Shown here in pieces: positions 11,701-21,881 of a stretch of DNA of 64,000 bases; the first letter of the stretch is position 1; every line of letters begins with the position of its first letter. This stretch comes from Isoetes taiwanensis (taxonomy: Eukaryota; Streptophyta; Lycopodiopsida; Isoetales; Isoetaceae): assembly GCA_021234155.1 (NCBI GenBank), contig JAJEKV010000006.1, positions 122,001 through 186,000 of the forward strand. The letters run 5' to 3'. Made by a program: the position numbers and the translations under genes. Under the pieces are notes generated by a model. That model did not search any database. It had not been told where the DNA came from and saw only the letters and a program-made list of their open reading frames with translations.

Positions 11701-12720
11701 TGAATCTCCGTTGTGGCCAATAACGTCAAAGCACCAGGATCGCAATTATTTCCCATTCATCTCAGCCGTTGATGCTATACTTTTTCCTCACCGTATTTTT
11801 TACCTATTTGCTTCTCTTCTTTACCTACTCAATATCATGGTTCGAAAATAGGGGAGTTCCTCCCCTAAAAATCCGCCCACTTGTCTTAAATTCCAATCAT
11901 CTTGAAAAATTTCCGACGATTTTCCGGCAAAAAAATAACAAATTTCCGGCATAATACACTAAAAAAATGCACTAACATATATTTTTTCCGGTAGCCTCAA
12001 AAAGCCAGCGGCATTTTTTCTGGCTAGACTCATTGCTATTTTCGAGCCCTGCTCAATATGCACAAAAATAACGGCAATGCTTTGTTGTTGCAACATTATT
12101 TTCTTATCTATTTAAAGTCAATTTATCTTCAATTTTGGCTAAAGCCTATAGGTCATTAGCAAGGACAGATTTAAAGACCCCAACCAAGGTTCAATTTAGT
12201 GGCCCACTCAACTGAGAAAGATGTTGTTCTCTATTTGAGGTTGACAAAGATAGAGATGAAGCGGGAGAGGAGGGAGATAGAAGCGGCCCAAAATAACACA
12301 ATTCGAGATCAAATCTGGGCTGTTAATCTTGGCCATTAAATTAGGGCCAATAAGATCATACGACTTGGATCACAATCTGGCCTCTCATCTCAGTCGCTGG
12401 ATGCGATACACATGACAAAGCTCCACAGTTTTTTCACTCTAAACCGAGCGTTGTATGTATTGGCCATCGTCGTGTCACCCCATGCCCGCATTCCATAGTG
12501 CCCCATTTTTCCACAGGGCATCCCCAATGATTCTTTCAGACTCGTATTATATTTCATACAAGATCAGATTTCATCCTTAAAACGAATAAAACATGCATTT
12601 ATCTATATAATTTGCCACTATATATCATGCTCCACTAGATTTTGCATATAAGCTAATGAGTCTTTGCCGGATAGAAACGAAAATATAAAGATTCCAACTG
12701 AATATTAAGGAAACTAACAC
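11701..12720. other. CACTA interior, nothing recognised
   Basis: Mixed AT-rich DNA with no supported coding, RNA or repeat feature apart from scattered ATTTCCGGC-type words around 11900-12010. Confidence 0.5.
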
Positions 12721-12725
12721 CATGT

Positions 12726-12868
12726 TTTCTTATGCCTGAGCCACGTCCCATGTTTGAGTGGATGTGCCATGTTTGAGCCACGTATCCACTTTGAGCCACG
12801 TGGCATGTTTGAGTCTAAGGGCATGTTTGAGCCGCGTGTCATGTTTGAGCCAAGGTGGCATGTTCTAG
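12726..12868 (+). repeat. minisatellite built on CATGTTTGAGCC
   Basis: The word CATGTTTGAG(CC) or a close variant recurs about every 20-25 bp from 12749 to 12865, alternating with ACGTGGC/ACGTGTC-like linkers. The array creates short open frames on both strands that are artefacts of the repeat. Confidence 0.75.
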
Positions 12869-12881
12869 CATACGGGCAAAA

Positions 12882-13100
12882 CATTTCAACCATAAAAAAA
12901 TATACAAAATCCCATATCAACCATAGGGGCTCTGAAAGCCGGTCACACGTTTTCAATCATAACTGGAGATCGAGAACTCTGTTTCAGCTGAAACATTTTA
13001 ACCATAGAAAAATATACAAAATCACATATCAACCCTAGGCGCTCTGAAAGCCGGTCACATGTTTTCAATCATAACTTGAGATCTAGAACCCCGTTTCAAC
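12882..13100 (+). repeat. two-copy tandem repeat, unit about 108 bp
   Basis: Two copies run from AAACATTT-AACCATA through AAAATATACAAAATC and GCTCTGAAAGCCGGTCACA to TTTTCAATCATAACT, at roughly 12882-12988 and 12990-13100, with a few base differences. It sits just downstream of the CATGTTTGAG minisatellite. Confidence 0.75.
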
Positions 13101-13884
13101 CCCCCTCCCAGAGCTTGGTTCCCCTATCTGACCATCGAATTGGTCGTTCAAGTAACCTGCTTCGAATAGGTTCAAAAAAAATCCAAGATCTTAATATCTA
13201 GTTTAACCCCCCCAGCAGATCCCTAACTACATCATGAGTCATGGTTTTAGCCTCTGCTAGTTTTGCATTGAGCAAGAATACCTGAAGTAAATGTATGCGT
13301 CAACAAGATCTTTTTTCTTCAGAGTTCATAAATAATAGAATACTAGTTATGGTGCCCGGCGTTGTCGTGCTTTACTAATAACTTGAAGAGGCGGTTGTTT
13401 TATTGTCGGCCGGAATAGACAATGTGCCCTGGTGGGGGCGAGGGTAATGTAGAGCAATTGCCATTATGGAATTTGCATGGTCTACAATGGTAATTGTTAT
13501 TGATTTAGGAGTAGGACTAAGTAACAACAAAGAAGTCCACACTTTACCTTAATGGGCTACCGAGTGGATCTTGAGATAAAAAATATGAGAGATGTATCTT
13601 ATTAAACAACATGATTTGATGCTTTGTTCAACATCTCCCTAATGTTACCTAAGGTAGACAATGCTAGATTATATTAGAAAGAAATTAGTATGTGTGTTAT
13701 ATTCATATTCTCAATTTGGTATGCATTGATATTGTAATTATTTCCAAATTTGAATTATCCTAAGAGACTTAGTGGAACGTGATGTCTATAATACTTTTTG
13801 ATCACATTGTCTTATGATTAAGACTTTGGAAGCATAGAAAATAGAAAAAGATAAATGCAATTGAAGGAATGTTGTAGACCTTTG
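13101..13884. other. CACTA interior, nothing recognised
   Basis: AT-rich DNA with a short GC-rich patch near 13355-13440. No feature is supported. Confidence 0.5.
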
Positions 13885-13892
13885 GTGGGGGG

Positions 13893-14075
13893 GGAGGAAG
13901 GAAGGAAGGAAGGAAGGTACTTTTATTGTCCACGGAGACCAATCGGTCTATGGGACCCAATACAAAAACGCAGCAAGCGGATTACTGCCCGGATTAAAAA
14001 ACCCCCGCTCCGAAGGGTTTTCGAGGGAAAAACCGTGGCAGCAATCAGCCTGCTGACAAACTGTCCTAACATATA
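13893..14075 (-). repeat. conserved 3' terminal module of the microsatellite-tailed LINE family
   Basis: On the minus strand the module holds GGTTTTTCCCTCGAAAACCC followed by TTCGGAGCGGGGG, then GGACAGTAAT-like, GGTCCCATAG, CGATTGGTCTCC and GTGGACAATAAAA words, and ends in TTCC repeats. The same ordered module occurs on the plus strand at 39618-39762, 40091-40240 and 49573-49737 and in shorter form at 19917-20015 and 59459-59512. The first part can fold as a GC hairpin (CCCCGAA...TTCGGGG). Confidence 0.85.
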
Positions 14076-14130
14076 AAATGCAAAAACACCCAAATATATC
14101 TGGTCATGCACCGCTTTTAGTAGTGCCTAA

Positions 14131-17100
14131 TCACCGAAAGGACCAAAGTGGGGGGCAAAGGTGACCTCGCAGTCCAAGACCTCCCCTGAATGTACGACCC
14201 CCAAGGCACGTCTTGATGGTGTGTTTATCGAAATGTCTGGGCAAGTCCGGCCATACTAAGGGGAGCGTGTCGGCCCGGATGGATTTGAACGGCCGGGCAA
14301 CTCGGAAAGTGTGAGACTCATCCTCAATGGCACCCGTTTGATAGCGACAGAGCACATCTGGCGGGGCTCCCCAATCCACCGCCTCGATCGCGAAGATGGT
14401 GGGCACCTGTGCGAATGGAGGCAATGAGTCTGCGCTTTTTCAGGGGCAGCTGGGAGCGCAGGTAGAGATGTGGGCCCCGGGCCAACACGGGGTTGATGTG
14501 CTCCTTGTAATGGGCCGTTTTGACCTGCTCTAGAGCGCCGGGGTCCCAGAGCTTGCTAAGGAAACAAGCGTCTAGGTACTCCCGCGGTACATCACGATCG
14601 CCACGCTGTGTCCATCTGCGCATCATTGCTCTGCCCGCGTTCCATCCGGGCGAACCACTGATCTCTCTTACCCCTCCAACAGGTCCTAAGCCAATGCGGA
14701 CCCATTGCCACAGTGTAAGCCAGGTGCGGGAGCCGAGCATCACCCATAGTAACCACTTTTTGAAAATAGACAATGTGTCTATCAAGGGCTGCCCGCTGAA
14801 GCGGCAAGAATCGATTTCTACAATTGAGAATCGATAGGGGGGACGAAGGTTTCACCCCCCGTGCCCGTGCCAAAAATGCCTTACGCACCTGCTCCAAGTC
14901 ATTCAGTCGCCAAAGAGACGCAGGGCCCCAAACCTCGACCCCGTCTGGAAGGACAAGCTCGACCGGTGCTAACGGATGTGACCGATGGCCCCAATCATAG
15001 AGCTCTGCACGGTGATTTGTTGATACGCATGGCATAAAGCGCTTTCCGACTGCTTTGTCCCCTGGCGGATAGGCGCCTCCCAAAGAGCGAGGAGGGAACT
15101 CCACCCCTAGGTACTTGTAGGTGGGCGTGGCGTCCACAGTCGTCCCCGATATGTGAGTGCGGGAGGCATGGGGTGGCGGAAGAGGATATGAGAACCACCA
15201 CGGTCTTGGCGGATTCACGCGCATGTCTCATAGCGACAAAATGTGTCTAGGGCATCCAGGTGAGATCGCATAGCTTCGGGGTGGGGCAGCCGGCCAACAT
15301 CGTCCCGCATAGATGAGCTTATGCGGATGACACAGTGCAAAAGGCGTATGCCATCCCCCATGCTCGATGAAGCGGGGCTCTAACCGATCAATGTAGAGCC
15401 AAAAAGGGTTGGCGAGAGGGGCAACCCCCCCGGACCCGATACCATCGGGTGAATGCTTGGCCCGTCGGTGCGTCCCCGCCAAAACAACTCTCATACAACT
15501 TTGTAGATGGCATTACGCGACGGCAAATGGAGCCCCATTGACGCAGTCTAGCCCACAACTTTTCCCAGGAACCGTATCAAAAGCCTTCGCGAAGTCCACA
15601 AAGCGAAGAATACAAGTCCTGGCCGATGATTCCTACCGTCTTCAATCGCCCCAGCGATTAAAAGATATGGTCAATTGTTGAGTGGCGGGGTCTAAAGCCT
15701 CGCATGTGTGAGGGCTCGCACATCTCTGGCCGCCTCGCCATGGTCAACCGCCGCTTCGAGAATGCCGATAACGGTTTGGCAAATCTTGAATCTGACCATG
15801 ATCGTCCGGTAATGGCCTGGACGGTGTGGGTCGCCCCGCCTTGTGAATGGGAACAACCACGCTTGTGGTCCATTGTCGGGGAGACCTTCCCGCAATGCTC
15901 GTTGAATGGGTAGTGAGGACCCAGACAAGCTACCACGCCCATTTGAGTAACTCGGCCGCATACCATCGAGGTCACCGCCTTCCCATTAGCCCGGCCGTTC
16001 GCCCCCTCCTCAACATCCTCCTCCACGCGAACCAATGGGGCCATCCCGTGGGGGTATGGGCGTCTGGCGTCCACTGGCGGGTCATAGAGCTGCTGCAGTA
16101 TCGCTTCCCCGCTTGCCGGGTGTGATGTCCCTTGTAGGTATTGGCTGGCCTTGAAGCACTCTGCGCCAAAGGTTCGAGGATGAGTGTCGGCGGGGAACAT
16201 CTCCCTCGATGCACGGCAAGGTACCGCCTTTGTCTCCTTCCGGATGGGCGGTACTATGTGGTGGCCTTGCAAAGCGGGTTACTGGATCCGTAATGTAGCG
16301 AATTGCTGCTTGCGTTCTTTACACTCGCATCAAACCATCGGTTATGCGGGAATGTTGCTTGACCACGGCGGCACGCGAAGCGCCAAAGCACTGTCTGGCG
16401 CATCCCGTAATAGCGAAGTCGGTGGTCTGCATCTTTGCTCTAGTGTGGAGGTTCACAGAATGGCCGGGAGGGCATCCATGAGCATCTCGGCGTAGTCCTC
16501 TGCACGCTCATAATCTAGTCTCAACCGAGGACTGGCGAGAGGTGGCATAGTGGGGGTTCGGCGGCTTGCCAAACCAGGTCCAAATAAAGTGGGAGGTGAT
16601 CTGAGTCGACCTCCTCATCCCGACCGCCATGCTCCACCCTAAACGACCGATGAGATGCATATCTTAGCGCAACTTCTGAGCACATAATCCACCACACTAG
16701 ACCCTCCCCACGATTGTCACGGCGCATGTGCACTAGCGAGAATCGAGCCAATGTGGATGTGCCGTTGCAAATTATCAAGTCAAAAATACCATAGCGAGAA
16801 CAACTGCTCGCCAAAAGCGAAAGTGACACAGCTGTCATCCGATCCTCGTGGGCGGGGTTGCTTCCTGGCGCCTGCAGGACATCGTCGACAAAGGGGGTCA
16901 AAGCGCATGGGCTGCTCTACTCTTTGTCCGGTGCATTGAAATCTCCAAGAAGGGCGACCCTACCCAACCTTTGTGTGGCCAGTATGTCATCATATAGATC
17001 GACATAAGGGTCCATCCTATCCGCATCGGGGTGGCTGCGATAGAAGGTGCTCTCTCAAGGTGAGGGAAATAACAAAGCGCCGAAAAAGAGGGTTGCCACC

Positions 17101-17838
17101 GGTATTATTATGCACACGAACCCACAAGTACCGGTTGTGTCTGTCTGTCTTCTGGAGGGTAACCGAATGTGCCAAGGTTGTCCGGTAGTAGCAAGCCACT
17201 CCACCATGACCCCTCTGTCACCGTATGCAGTGTATTGAAGACCGAGAAATGTTGGTAACCCGTGGATCGTAGCCTCAGGCTCCAAGATGCTCCCATGTCT
17301 CCATGAGAAAGATAAGATCCATATCGCTGCCACGAAGTTCGGGATCGCCCCCTTCTCGCCAAGGGAAGCCTCGACAATTCCATGAGACCACCCGAGGCAC
17401 AATTCCTATTTGTCGGCGGGGATGGTATCGCGACCGAGTCAGCGGGGGAGGACGGGAAGCGGAGGCCGAAAGGAGAAGTAGATGGAGCGGAGGCGATGTG
17501 GTCGAGAGGGCATGGGTCGTGGAGGGAGCGTGAGGAGTAGGAGCGGGGAGAAGGGGGGGCCGTGGTAGGAGAAGCGTAGGGGGCCACGCGTACCGCGGGT
17601 TGGGGCGCGGGTTCGGCAGCAAGGCGATGTCGGTTTTGGGAAAATGTGCATCCCGCCAACCAAACGCGGCACCCCTCCGGTGGCGAATGCCTCTGACCCT
17701 AACAAGCTCCCCGCTGCATGCCTCATGTTGCACGGGTGTGAGGTCCCGGGCCCACGCATGAGGATGTCCCCTTGACATCCGCCCCCGGGCGCAATATGGC
17801 ATCACGCATACATGCATCCGCAACCGTGAATATGACAA
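14131..17838 (-). pseudogene. LINE ORF2: AP endonuclease + reverse transcriptase + zinc knuckle, multiply frameshifted
   Basis: Recognisable pieces in order on the minus strand follow. Endonuclease start: VVSWNCRGFPW then DLIFLMETW, near 17290-17400. RT fingers: RRGDPHRPGHYRTIMV, near 15790-15860. GFRPRHSTIDHIF, near 15660-15700. KAFDTVPG, near 15560-15590. Palm/thumb region: ANPFWLYIDRLEPRF, near 15355-15410. TYKYLGVEF, near 15110. End domain: CRYQTGAIEDESHTF, near 14290-14345. The LYIDRLE and EDESHT styles differ from the L1-type LINEs elsewhere in this window. At least five frame breaks make it non-functional. Confidence 0.75.
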
Positions 17839-18001
17839 TGCGGTCCGCGACCCGGCCCGAGCCCCATGACGGGCTGCCGAGAAATGTGAATCGCCGGGAA
17901 TGTCATCCGTCGAAAATGTGTGCTCTCCGGATGTTGTGGGCGAACTCTCCCCGCGATTGCTCGCATGCCTCGAACTACCCGTTGTGGCCTCTCCGCCGCG
18001 C

Positions 18002-18588
18002 TCACGGAGTTCTCAGCGGCTGCCGGGTCAAAAGGTGGGCGAGGGCCGTCCCGTCTTTGGGGTGGTGGTGGTGGCTGGGATGGCGGGAGTGGCTGGAGTC
18101 TTGCAGCAAGCGGCGGGTCGCGGGGCCGGGCGTGGAGGCCGCGGACGGGTAGCGGCTGCGAGCCAGCGTTCTCACCTGTGTGAAGAAGCCTGAGTGCAGC
18201 TCTTGCGGTGGCCCGCCGGCCGCCCCGGCCATCTCCTCACCGCATCGGCTGCGGTGACTATGAACCTCGGTAGGGAGACCACAGCTCGTCTATGGATGGT
18301 TGCCCAACCCCCGGAGCTCCGTGCTCGAGTAGCGAGGCGTGCTCGAGCCCCAAAGACAGCAGTCGAGGGCGGGCTTCTTGTTCCGATCTTACTTTGAAGA
18401 TCCCGAAGCTGTGTTTGGCTGTCTGCAAGAGCAGCCTGCGCTTCCCGTGCCTTAGCCTTAGCCCGAGCCTCCTTCTTCATGGAGGATGACTCTCCCCTGT
18501 CCATGATGGCTGATCGGGGCCGTTTGTGCGGCGGCCCCTCGCCTTGGGTTTCCCAGGCTGGCCCATCTTCTGTGGCCATGACTTTCAA
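18002..18588 (-). pseudogene. possible LINE ORF1 remnant
   Basis: A 138-residue minus-strand open frame starts at 18588 upstream of ORF2. It contains a lysine/arginine/alanine-rich, coiled-coil-like stretch (KKEARAKAKAREAQAALA then DSQTQLRDLQ). Position and composition suit an ORF1 nucleic-acid-binding chaperone, but there is no diagnostic motif and other frames here are also open because of the high GC content. Confidence 0.35.
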
Positions 18589-18590
18589 AA

Positions 18591-18825
18591 TTTGAGGGGT
18601 CTCTGGCTGCGGAAAGGGTGCTTAGAATCCAATTTGGGGACTCAAAACGCAAGAAAGCACCTTTTGGGGGTGTGGGGGTTTTGGGGGTTCCAAAGCTTGA
18701 GGGGTCTCTGGTTGCTTAAAGGGTGCTTAGAATCCAATTTGGGGACTCAGAAAGGCGGGCAGAGCACCTTTTGGGGGTTCGGGGGTTTTGGGGGTGCCAA
18801 AGTTTAAGGGGTCTCTGGCTGCCAA
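18591..18825 (-). repeat. tandem 105-107 bp repeats at the LINE 5' end (2.2 copies)
   Basis: Units start at 18591, 18696 and 18803 (TTGAGGGGTCTCTGGCTGC-type start, then GGGTGCTTAGAATCC, ATTTGGGGACTCA, AGCACCTTTTGGGGG). They stand just upstream, in LINE orientation, of the ORF1-like frame. The third unit is partial. Their place suggests promoter monomers as in some animal L1 5' UTRs, but this is inference. Confidence 0.75.
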
Positions 18826-18830
18826 GGGGG

Positions 18831-19489
18831 GGGCCAAATATTGGAGCACATTAACATGTAATTCAATTTTAGAACTTGCTAGAAGTATGGTTTTGATTAT
18901 TATGTGGTTTGTAGCCTTCACCCTAACATACAATAACATACATCCGTTGCATCATTGTAACATGTCAAAATTTCCTTTAAACCTCAAGCCTTTATTTCTA
19001 AACCTAATTATCTCATGTGACCATCGTATTGTTTAGTGTGGATGCAAGCTTGAACTTCAACAATGAGAACTTTTGAAGCGACTTATGAAGCAAAATTGTC
19101 CTCGACAATTATACACCCAACTTTGAAATTCTCACTCGCTTCATGGATAGTGGCATAGTATATCTGCAATGTGGTGCCAATGAGAACCTATTAAATTTAG
19201 TATAATTAACCTAATATATCTTCATTTTTTACTCCATGGAATAACTGTACTTTGTAGAGCTTGCATAAGATACAACCCCATGGAAGAAGTTTACCTTGTA
19301 CAGCTTGCATTCCCTTCTCGCTTGCGTTACTTCAGTTGTATCTGAATGACCATATCTGTGATCATTCAACAAAGTTTTTTTCATTTTTTGTTAAGGTCAG
19401 TGTTTATTTAATTCATGCATTCAAAAGAGCAACATGGGAGTTATAAGGTTCTTCTTCCATACAATTCACAGAAATATTCTTTTGCTCAC
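18831..19489. other. CACTA interior, nothing recognised
   Basis: AT-rich DNA between the LINE and the amidohydrolase fragment. No supported feature. Confidence 0.45.
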
Positions 19490-19694
19490 CTTTGCAAGGC
19501 CTTAGTCACACCCACCAGCATCTCTAACTGTAGTAAAACCCCACATTAACATATCCTTCAGAACTTTGGCTGCCCTTGCAGTGATAAGAGATGGTGGAAG
19601 AAGAGAGGTCATGAAGATTAGATGTTACAGGAGTGACATGTACATGGGCATCACAAAGCCTCGGCATCACATAGCGCCCGCCTAAATCAACCAT
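19490..19694 (-). pseudogene. amidohydrolase-family exon fragment captured in the CACTA element
   Basis: On the minus strand an exon bounded by a TTTGCAG acceptor (before 19694) and a GTGAGC donor (after 19490) encodes VDLGGRYVMPRLCDAHVHV followed by TSNLHDL. After a one-base shift it reads KVLKDMLMWGFTTVRDAGG. This is the N-terminal part of metal-dependent amidohydrolases (imidazolonepropionase-like/prolidase-like): LPGLxDAHVHV with the HxH metal ligands, then GFTTVRD. A frameshift and an in-frame TAA near the donor make it a pseudo-exon. No further exons of the gene were seen nearby, so only a fragment is present. Confidence 0.75.
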
Positions 19695-19916
19695 CTGCAA
19701 AATTGTGGCAATTTGATTGGATACGAACCCTTGATGGAGCACCACGTGCGCTATGCCGCTTATGTGCACCACAGCCAGGGAGGTTCATATCAAGAAACCC
19801 CCTCTCCATGTTGGTTATCTGTTACATAATTGTTTTTTTATATGTATGCATGTACAATCTATCTATCGTTAAGCTTATTACTACTCAAGTTTGTAAGTTT
19901 TTCCCTTCAATAGCTT

Positions 19917-20015
19917 TTGGGCGAGGTTTTTTAATCCTGGACAGTAATAGACTTGATATTTTCTTTATTTGGTCCGTTTGGTCTCCATGGACTATAAAAT
20001 TCAATTCAAATCAAT
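19917..20015 (+). mobile_element. LINE 3' end fragment (microsatellite-tailed family)
   Basis: It holds the words GGGCGAGGTTTTTTAATCC, GGACAGTAATAG, TTGGTCTCCATGGAC and TATAAAA, then a tail of CAATT/CAAAT repeats. These are in the same order as the 3' module at 40091-40240 but lack most of the hairpin. It is a strongly 5'-truncated copy. Confidence 0.7.
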
Positions 20016-20139
20016 TCTCTCTAATAGATTAAGTCAAAATAGTTGCCTCTTTTTAATTCAATTTTCTCTTATAGATTGAAACAAAGTAGTTTCTTCTCCT
20101 TTAAGAATATATCTCTCAAATGAATAAAATTAAGCACCA

Positions 20140-20465
20140 TCTGACGATTAGTCTGATGCAATATCTGATGAATAGTCTGACGCAAAATCTCATGATATAT
20201 CTGACGTTATCTGATGCATTTTCTGACGACTATTTTAACGCATATTCTGACGCAAATTCTGACGCTTTTTTCTGACGATACATATTTGACGTATATTCTA
20301 ACGATTAATGTGACGCTTTATGTGACGATATGTCTGACGTAGTATCGTCAGGAAAAGCATCAAAATAGTAATCGTCAATACGTTCGTCAGCCTGTACGTC
20401 AGGCAAAAATCTCTCTAGATAGTCTGACGATTTTTCTGACAAAAAATGCTCATTCTCTTGTAGTG
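20140..20465 (+). mobile_element. end of a second CACTA element with TCTGACG subterminal array
   Basis: About twenty copies of (T)CTGACG or close variants (CTGATG, TTGACG, GTGACG) in direct and then inverted orientation fill 20140-20440. The segment ends with CTTGTAGTG at 20457-20465, the reverse complement of CACTACAAG, the canonical CACTA terminus. The matching left end was not found, so the element is truncated or rearranged. It differs in terminus and subterminal word from the surrounding CACTA element. Confidence 0.75.
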
Positions 20466-20479
20466 GTTGGATCTAACCG

Positions 20480-21155
20480 TTGAAGTTATTTTTTACGAAT
20501 GTAAAACAATACGATACATTCCCAAAGTTGAGCAACAAACAATATTCCAGGTGGTGGTGCTTTGCTTAAGAAATAGCCTCAAAAAAACCATACTTCCTTA
20601 AGAAATAGTCACAAAAAAAACTACGCCACTTGAAAACCACACATACGTAAAAAACAACCACTTAAAAACTACACCTACTTAAAAACCACACCTCAAAACC
20701 ATAAAACCACACCTTAAAAAACCATATATTTCTTTAAAAATGGCTACTACACCTAGTTAAAAACTACACCACTTAGTTATATAAAAAAATAACCACACCA
20801 AAAATCATATTTCCCTTTAAAAATGGCTATTTAAACACTACACCTTATAAATGTTATAAAAAAAAAAATCACACCACTTGAAAAACCATACTTCATTAAA
20901 AATAACCACTTAAAAACTACACCACACTTCAAAAACCTTCCATAAAAAATCACTTCTAAAAAAACCACACTTCTTTAAAAAAAAATAAGCAACACTTTTT
21001 TAAAAAAAAAAACGACACCTCAAAAAAAAGACCACACCTTCAAAAAAAAAAAACTATAGCTTATAAAAAAAAAACTGACACCTCAAAAACAACTCCACAT
21101 TAAAAAAATTGTGGTCTTTTTGAACAACGACATTGGTTTTTGTTATCTTTTTTAG
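20480..21155 (-). repeat. right subterminal repeat region of the 13.1-kb CACTA element
   Basis: Dense repeats of AAAACCACACC / AAAAACTACACC with A-runs, the reverse-complement style of the GTGTTGTTTTT array at the left end. They run up to the right terminal inverted repeat. Confidence 0.75.
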
Positions 21156-21183
21156 GTGTGGACCCAGAATTGGGGTGGTAGTG
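21156..21183 (-). repeat. right terminal inverted repeat of the CACTA element
   Basis: Ends ...GGGGTGGTAGTG at 21183, followed by the target duplication GGT (21184-21186). It matches 8073-8100 in reverse complement. Confidence 0.85.
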
Positions 21184-21206
21184 GGTGGCTCTGTAGATCT
21201 TCTTAG

Positions 21207-21771
21207 CTACTTTCCCTGCCTCTCAATTTGCATTTCCATCATTTCTGCCAGTGTTCTCTCTTCTTCCTCCTCGTCTTCATAGTCTGCCTCGAGTTGAAGT
21301 TGCTTTGATGCTCGGCAGAGTCGAGCCGCTGGATTATGGGCTGATTTACCCTTGTGTTTAAAGATGCTAAGTCCAACGGTTGTATGGATGGTTCTCCTAG
21401 TTTGTTGATGGCGTTGAAGTGCATGAAGCTGCCTGTGATGACACGTATCTATGCCTATGGGCTTTACAGCTCATGTAGTCTGGCATGGTCCTCGTCCTAT
21501 CCCAAATCTGATTCTTGGCCTTTGCACTTTTTTCCAGCACTTGACTGAGTGCTTCCAAAGAGTCCCATTTTCTTTTCCTTGGTGGGATGGTTACTTCCCA
21601 AGGAAGAACTTGCTGATCGTATTCGGACATGATGTCGGTGTAGAAGAGTGTCATGGACAATGGTGCATGCAGGTCAAAGGTGTGGTCAACCACCTGAAAG
21701 GCTTCCTCAACTAGTACTTCACTGAGGTGGTTGGTGCCGTTGTACCATTCGATGAAGTTGGTAGTTGCCAT
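21207..21771 (-). pseudogene. unidentified protein-coding sequence with TATA box, frame broken twice
   Basis: From ATG at 21771 a frame runs 124 codons (MATTNFIEWYNGTNHLSEVL at the start, with a basic PPRKRKWDSLEAL stretch) to a stop at 21397. The overlapping next frame (FMHFNAINKLGEPSIQPL) and a third frame ending in an acidic EADYEDEEEERTLAEMMEMQ and a TAG at 21207 look like continuations after two small shifts. A TATA box and short leader lie upstream. I do not recognise the family; it could be a host gene or a gag-like start of a retroelement. Its end is only 24 bp from the CACTA right end. Confidence 0.4.
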
Positions 21772-21881
21772 TAGAGTTGGGAGTAGATAGAAAGTGGGTC
21801 GCGAGGATGACAAGCGGATTGGAAAATCACCTAAGCAGAGGGACCTTGAGTTTTGGTGAAGAAAAAGGCCAAATGGAATTC

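Larger units (their letters stand above)
13885..18830 (-). mobile_element. decayed minus-strand LINE (non-L1-like family) with microsatellite tail
   Basis: The element reads right to left. It has a tandem-repeat 5' end (18591-18825), an ORF1-like region (18002-18588), an endonuclease start (about 17275-17400), a reverse transcriptase (15228-16272), a zf-RVT-like end (14131-14424), a conserved 3' module (13893-14075) and a tail of TTCC repeats at 13885-13918 (CCTTCC on the coding strand). It is GC-rich compared with its surroundings. The coding region is broken into many frames by small indels. It lies inside the CACTA element. No convincing target duplication was found. Confidence 0.8.
8073..21183. 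mobile_element. CACTA (En/Spm-type) DNA transposon, 13.1 kb, non-autonomous and heavily invaded
   Basis: The left end starts CACTACCACCCCAAAACTGG at 8073. The right end, read in reverse complement from 21183, starts CACTACCACCCCAATTCTGG; the ends match for about 27 bp with two differences. The 3 bp outside each end are GGT (8070-8072 and 21184-21186), the target-duplication length expected of CACTA elements. Both ends have long arrays of short subterminal repeats, another CACTA hallmark. No transposase was found. Inside lie two LINEs (8639-10267 and about 13885-18830), host-gene-like exons (10673-11700, 19490-19694), minisatellites and the end of a second CACTA element. Without the LINEs the body is about 6.5 kb. 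Confidence 0.85.

Noticed and set aside
12714-13038. Open frames with repeated M(F)EPR / RGSNM words
   Set aside because: They are translations of the CATGTTTGAG minisatellite on both strands.
14520-17188. Several plus-strand frames of 70-105 codons across the GC-rich LINE
   Set aside because: They are shadows of the minus-strand ORF2; only the minus strand shows endonuclease and RT motifs.
20140-20465. CRISPR-like array of CTGACG words
   Set aside because: Units are 6-7 bp with irregular spacing and change orientation; the eukaryotic context and CACTA terminus explain it.
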